Shown: one piece after another, positions 61,372-64,000 of the stretch
Layout: every line of letters starts with the position of its first letter
How positions within the stretch are numbered: position 1 is the first letter of the stretch
Assembly: GCA_963792785.1 (NCBI GenBank)
Contig: CAWBXO010000001.1
Coordinates: forward strand, 1,798,001 to 1,862,000
Reading direction: 5' to 3'
Source: CAWIMX01 sp963792785
Lineage (GTDB): Bacteria > Acidobacteriota > Vicinamibacteria > Vicinamibacterales > CAVVIG01
DNA: 64,000 nt
Notes under the pieces: model-generated
The model's input: only the letters and a program-made list of their open reading frames with translations
Databases searched by the model: none
Told to the model about the DNA's origin: nothing
Translations under genes and position numbers: made by a program

Positions 61372-62514
61372 GCGGGATCGTGCGCGTAGCGGGTGATGAC
61401 CTCCGCCACGAACGCGGCGGCCTCGTCCGCCGACGAGAACGAGATCGGGATGGCGGCGGTACACCTCGCGCTCGATCTCCGCGAGGGGCCGCCGGCCGTC
61501 GCAGAGCTCGAGGATCGAGCGGCGGGCCACGCCCCGCGGCGTGAGCGACGGCACGAAGGCCGGATCGGTCCGCGCCAGCTCGTCGCGGGACAGCAGCATG
61601 CCCCGGACGGTGGAGTGCCGCGATCGCGCCAGGCGCTCGCCGCCGCGCCACACGCTCACCGTCCAGGTGACGACGACCTCGGCGGGGATGAGGTGGATCT
61701 CGGCGCGCACCTCGTCACCGGGGCGGACGGCCATGGGCGCCTCGATCGGAAAGAAGACGTTGCGCCGGCCCAGCCGGCGTTCGGCGAGCGGCGAGGTGGA
61801 GAGCGTCACCGACGGCGAGAGCCGCGCCGTGAACCAGCCGCCCACGCCGTGCAGCACGCCGGGGCGCTCGATCGCCAGGCGCGCGCCGAACGCGAGGGGG
61901 TCGGCGGTGACGCCCAGCAGATCGATCGTCGCGCCGTCAGCCGGAGCGCCGAGCAGCGCCGTCCGGTCGAAGGCGACGGGGTATCCGGTGTTGACCGCCC
62001 AGACGCGCGCCGGCGCGAAGTCGAACCCCGCGGGGCGCGTCGTCCAGAAGGTGATCCGATCGAAAAGCGGCGCGTCTTCGATCGGGGCGATCGCGAGGGT
62101 CACGGAGGACGGCAGCGTCCGGCCGCCGGGCTTGAGGAACCGCCGGCGCGCGTCGATGACGTCGCCGACGAGGCCGGTCTCGATGCCGAAGCGGCCGATC
62201 TGATCGCAAATCAGCCAGTCGGCTCGCTCGGGGAGGGAGACGCGCGACGAGTGGCCGTGGACGAAACGCAGGCAGTCGGCCGCGCCGTTGGCGGCCGCCA
62301 CGGCGCGGGCGATCTCGATGGTGCCCTCCTGCTCGATCGCGTAGACGCGCGCCGCGCCGGCGCGCCAGGCGATCAGGCCGAGGATCCCGGTGCCGCTCGC
62401 CAGGTCGACGACGACGTCGCCGGGGCGCACGACTTCGGCGATCGCGCGCTGAAACGCGTCGAGGCGAACGCGGTCCGAGAGGTACTGTCGATGCTCATCG
62501 ACAACGAGCGACAC
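61368..62514 (-). CDS. Methyltransferase with PqqD-like C-terminal domain, frameshifted
   Basis: From GTG 62514, residues ~25-110 form a SAM-methyltransferase fold: DVVVDLASGTGILGLIAWRA, RVYAIEQEGTIEIARAVAAA and WLICDQIGRFGIETGLVGDV. A beta-sandwich-like region follows, as in PRMT-type enzymes. Residues ~325-385 resemble PqqD (LTPRGVARRSILELCDGRRP, LAEIEREVYRRHPDL), the fold that binds RiPP leader peptides. At ~61.44 kb one extra base shifts the frame; correcting it gives FSSADEAAAFVAEVITRYAH and a stop at 61368, four bases into the kinase gene. Six bases separate it from the precursor gene, so both belong to the lasso unit. Confidence 0.78.
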
Positions 62515-62520
62515 GGTCGG

Positions 62521-62694
62521 CTAGAGGCACTGCCCTTTGCGGCCGCCGGCGTCGCCCGCCTTGGAGCCGCCGGCCTGCGTGAGCTTGGCCACCGAGCCGT
62601 ACTCGACGAGGGTCGGCGTCTTGTACGGCCGCCGGCCCTTGCCCGGCGCGGGCTCGGGCTTCTTCGCCGCCGGCCGTTTCTGTTCGTCAGCCAT
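62521..62694 (-). CDS. Predicted lasso-peptide precursor
   Basis: 57 residues, ATG 62694 with GAGAGGA upstream, 11 bases after the cyclase stop. The leader (residues 1-40) is Lys/Pro-rich, then RRPYKTPTLVEYGSVAKLTQ. Counting from the predicted core Ala41 as +1, Tyr24 is -17, Pro27 -14, Leu29 -12, Gly33 -8 and Thr39 -2, the positions recognised in known lasso leaders. The core AGGSKAGDAGGRKGQCL would close an eight-residue ring by bonding Ala1 to Asp8, leaving a nine-residue tail ending Cys-Leu. No stop codon or other defect. The product and its activity are unknown. Confidence 0.8.
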   Translation of the reverse strand: MADEQKRPAAKKPEPAPGKGRRPYKTPTLVEYGSVAKLTQAGGSKAGDAGGRKGQCL

Positions 62695-62705
62695 CTTGCG
62701 TCCTC

Positions 62706-64000
62706 TCACGCGGACCGGAAGGTCCGCACTGCCTCGAATTGCCGGGTCTCGAAGACCGATCGATACCAGAGCTCCACGCCGGCCACGCTCCACACCGGCA
62801 TCAGCCAGTCGACGTACGCCTCGTGCACGTCCGGGTGCGCGGCGTGGCGCCGGCGCATCTCGCGGAACATCGCGCTGATGCGCGCCTGATCCACCCACCC
62901 GAGTTCGGCGACCCGCAGCCGATCGATGAACGCCTCGCCGCCGAGCGCGTCGAGCTGCCCGATGAACTGCGGGGAGAAATCGCCCTTGTCCCGGCGGCGG
63001 CCCACCTCGGGCGGCAGCACCGGTGCCAGCGCCCGCCGCATCACCGCCTTGGTGCGATCGCCCCGCCACCGTTGATTCTCTGGCATTGCCACGCAGAACT
63101 CAACGAGGCGGCGATCGAAGAACGGATGCCGCTGTTCGAGGCCGTATTCGGCTGTCGTGCGCTCGGCGGCCTCGGTGAGCTGCAGCTGCGAGGCCGACGC
63201 GACGGAGCGGCACACGTCCCAGCGGGCAAAACTGGACGGCCGGGGGTCCGGAACCTGGAGGCGGAGGCGGTTCTCGAGGCCCACGCGGGCGGCGAACCCG
63301 GGCGCGACCCAGTCGGGGACGATCCGGCGGTAGCCCCAGCGGCGCGCCAGTGGCGCGGCGGCGGCGCGGAACCACGCCGGCAGCAGCGGCAGCACCCCGG
63401 CGGTGACCAGCGCGGCCGGCGTCCATCCCGCATCGCCGACCCGGGCATCCGATCGATACTGCGACCAGGCGGCCGCGAGGTGGAAGCGCCGCAGCAGATC
63501 GGCGTAATGCAGCACGCTGCCCGTGAGCACCTGATCGCCGCCCAGGCCCGTCAGCACCACGCGGCATCCGCGCGCGCGCATGCGCTCGCGCACCTGCCCC
63601 AGCAGCTGATCGGACGCCAGTTCCGGCACGTCCATGTGTCGGGCCGCGTCCGTCCGGATGCGATCCGCGTCGAGCGGTGACGGCGCCACGGCGTGGGCCT
63701 CGAGGTCCCACATCCGCGCCACGGCCGCGCTGTACCGGCTCTCGTCGTAGGCGGGCCGATCGGGAAACACCATCGAGAACGCCGCCAGCGCGGGTCCGCC
63801 CGCGGCGCGCGCGGCCGACTGCGCCACGCCCGCCACCGCGGAGGAATCGAGGCCGCCGCTCAGCGACACGGCCACCACGCCACGATCGGTCCGGAGGCGG
63901 CAGCGTACGGCATCCTCGAAGAGCGCGCGGAAGTGCTCGTCGTACTCCGCATCGTGCGCGTAGCGCACCTCGCGCTCCGGGTCCAGGCGCCAGTACGCGC
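62706..64000 (-). CDS. Lasso cyclase (asparagine-synthetase-like), N-terminus beyond the edge
   Basis: 431 residues in the window and open to its end; the usual N-terminal glutamine-amidotransferase-like domain must lie to the right. The ATP-binding PP-loop is VAVSLSGGLDSSAVAGVAQS, followed by MVFPDRPAYDESRYSAAVAR, VVLTGLGGDQVLTGSVLHYA, YGLEQRHPFFDRRLVEFCVA and ALAPVLPPEVGRRRDKGDFS. The spacing fits the family that forms lasso isopeptide bonds by activating an Asp or Glu side chain. The ordinary Asn-synthetase reaction is the alternative, but the adjacent precursor favours cyclase. It would be the first visible gene of the minus-strand unit. Confidence 0.84.
   Translation of the reverse strand, partial: AYWRLDPEREVRYAHDAEYDEHFRALFEDAVRCRLRTDRGVVAVSLSGGLDSSAVAGVAQSAARAAGGPALAAFSMVFPDRPAYDESRYSAAVARMWDLEAHAVAPSPLDADRIRTDAARHMDVPELASDQLLGQVRERMRARGCRVVLTGLGGDQVLTGSVLHYADLLRRFHLAAAWSQYRSDARVGDAGWTPAALVTAGVLPLLPAWFRAAAAPLARRWGYRRIVPDWVAPGFAARVGLENRLRLQVPDPRPSSFARWDVCRSVASASQLQLTEAAERTTAEYGLEQRHPFFDRRLVEFCVAMPENQRWRGDRTKAVMRRALAPVLPPEVGRRRDKGDFSPQFIGQLDALGGEAFIDRLRVAELGWVDQARISAMFREMRRRHAAHPDVHEAYVDWLMPVWSVAGVELWYRSVFETRQFEAVRTFRSA

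Noticed and set aside
60439..62514. A single 691-residue methyltransferase-kinase fusion protein
   Set aside because: The joining stretch (LVGGRGRRVRGGGHHPLRAR) is not family-like, and removing one base gives two proteins with a normal GTGA overlap.

Overview
The window is uniformly GC-rich, densely packed bacterial chromosome. Same-strand genes are often joined by 4-bp ATGA or GTGA stop/start overlaps. Two large ABC-type permeases of the acidobacterial orphan-permease kind (one beside a PadR regulator), a secreted von Willebrand-type protein of acidobacterial style, BlaI/M56 and TonB proteins, and YfiR with multi-domain kinases together suggest an acidobacterium, probably of the Vicinamibacteria. 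This placement is inferred from gene content, not from rRNA, which is absent here. No insertion sequence, phage gene or CRISPR array was seen.

Layout. 1-7.5 kb: permease/PadR pair, VWA protein, tRNA-His, cold-shock protein, an APC transporter, a VIT-type metal transporter, a lipoprotein and a methyltransferase. 7.7-20.2 kb: a tightly coupled seven-gene operon. It encodes a PilB/GspE ATPase fused to a receiver domain, two tandem TonB-dependent receptors, YfiR, a CHASE8-like hybrid histidine kinase with two receivers and an HPt, a response regulator with a four-cysteine tail, and a GAF/PAS hybrid kinase. It reads as an envelope-spanning phosphorelay that could end on a pilus or secretion motor. 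20.2-26.3 kb: SUI1, two unrelated L,D-transpeptidases, an M28-like peptidase and an ExeA-like ATPase. 26.5-33.9 kb: GNAT, HD-GYP/GAF/GGDEF, ACT protein, a molybdopterin oxidoreductase, a multiply frameshifted LigD and a TIGR00300-like protein. 34-41.8 kb: three tRNAs, a second orphan permease, methyltransferases, AsmA-like, DUF1801 and an ECF sigma factor with a small membrane partner. 42-47.9 kb: a decayed leucine-rich-repeat gene, a radical SAM protein and the M56/BlaI/TonB set with a visible operator. 48-56 kb: cytochrome c, three tandem membrane glycosyltransferase paralogues, truA, a DUF3810-like protein, a GT87-like enzyme and a dienelactone hydrolase. 56.2-60.4 kb: a polysaccharide module (regulatory-domain protein, Wzc-like tyrosine kinase, O-antigen ligase).

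The right edge (60.4-64.0 kb, minus strand) holds what I read as a lasso-peptide cluster. It contains the C-terminal part of an Asn-synthetase-like lasso cyclase, a 57-residue precursor with the canonical leader spacing (Tyr -17, Pro -14, Leu -12, Thr -2) and a predicted core of AGGSKAGDAGGRKGQCL, a methyltransferase with a PqqD-like tail, and an HPr-kinase-like tailoring kinase. The leader peptidase is not in the window and would be expected just beyond the edge.

At least five genes that otherwise look intact carry single-base frameshifts (ATPase at about 25.9 kb, HD-GYP at about 29.27 kb, LigD at several points, radical SAM at about 45.4 kb, lasso methyltransferase at about 61.44 kb). Their residues continue family-like in the shifted frame, so assembly indels are at least as likely as real decay. 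Several transcription units start with TANNNT followed by exactly six bases and then the start codon, which suggests leaderless mRNAs.
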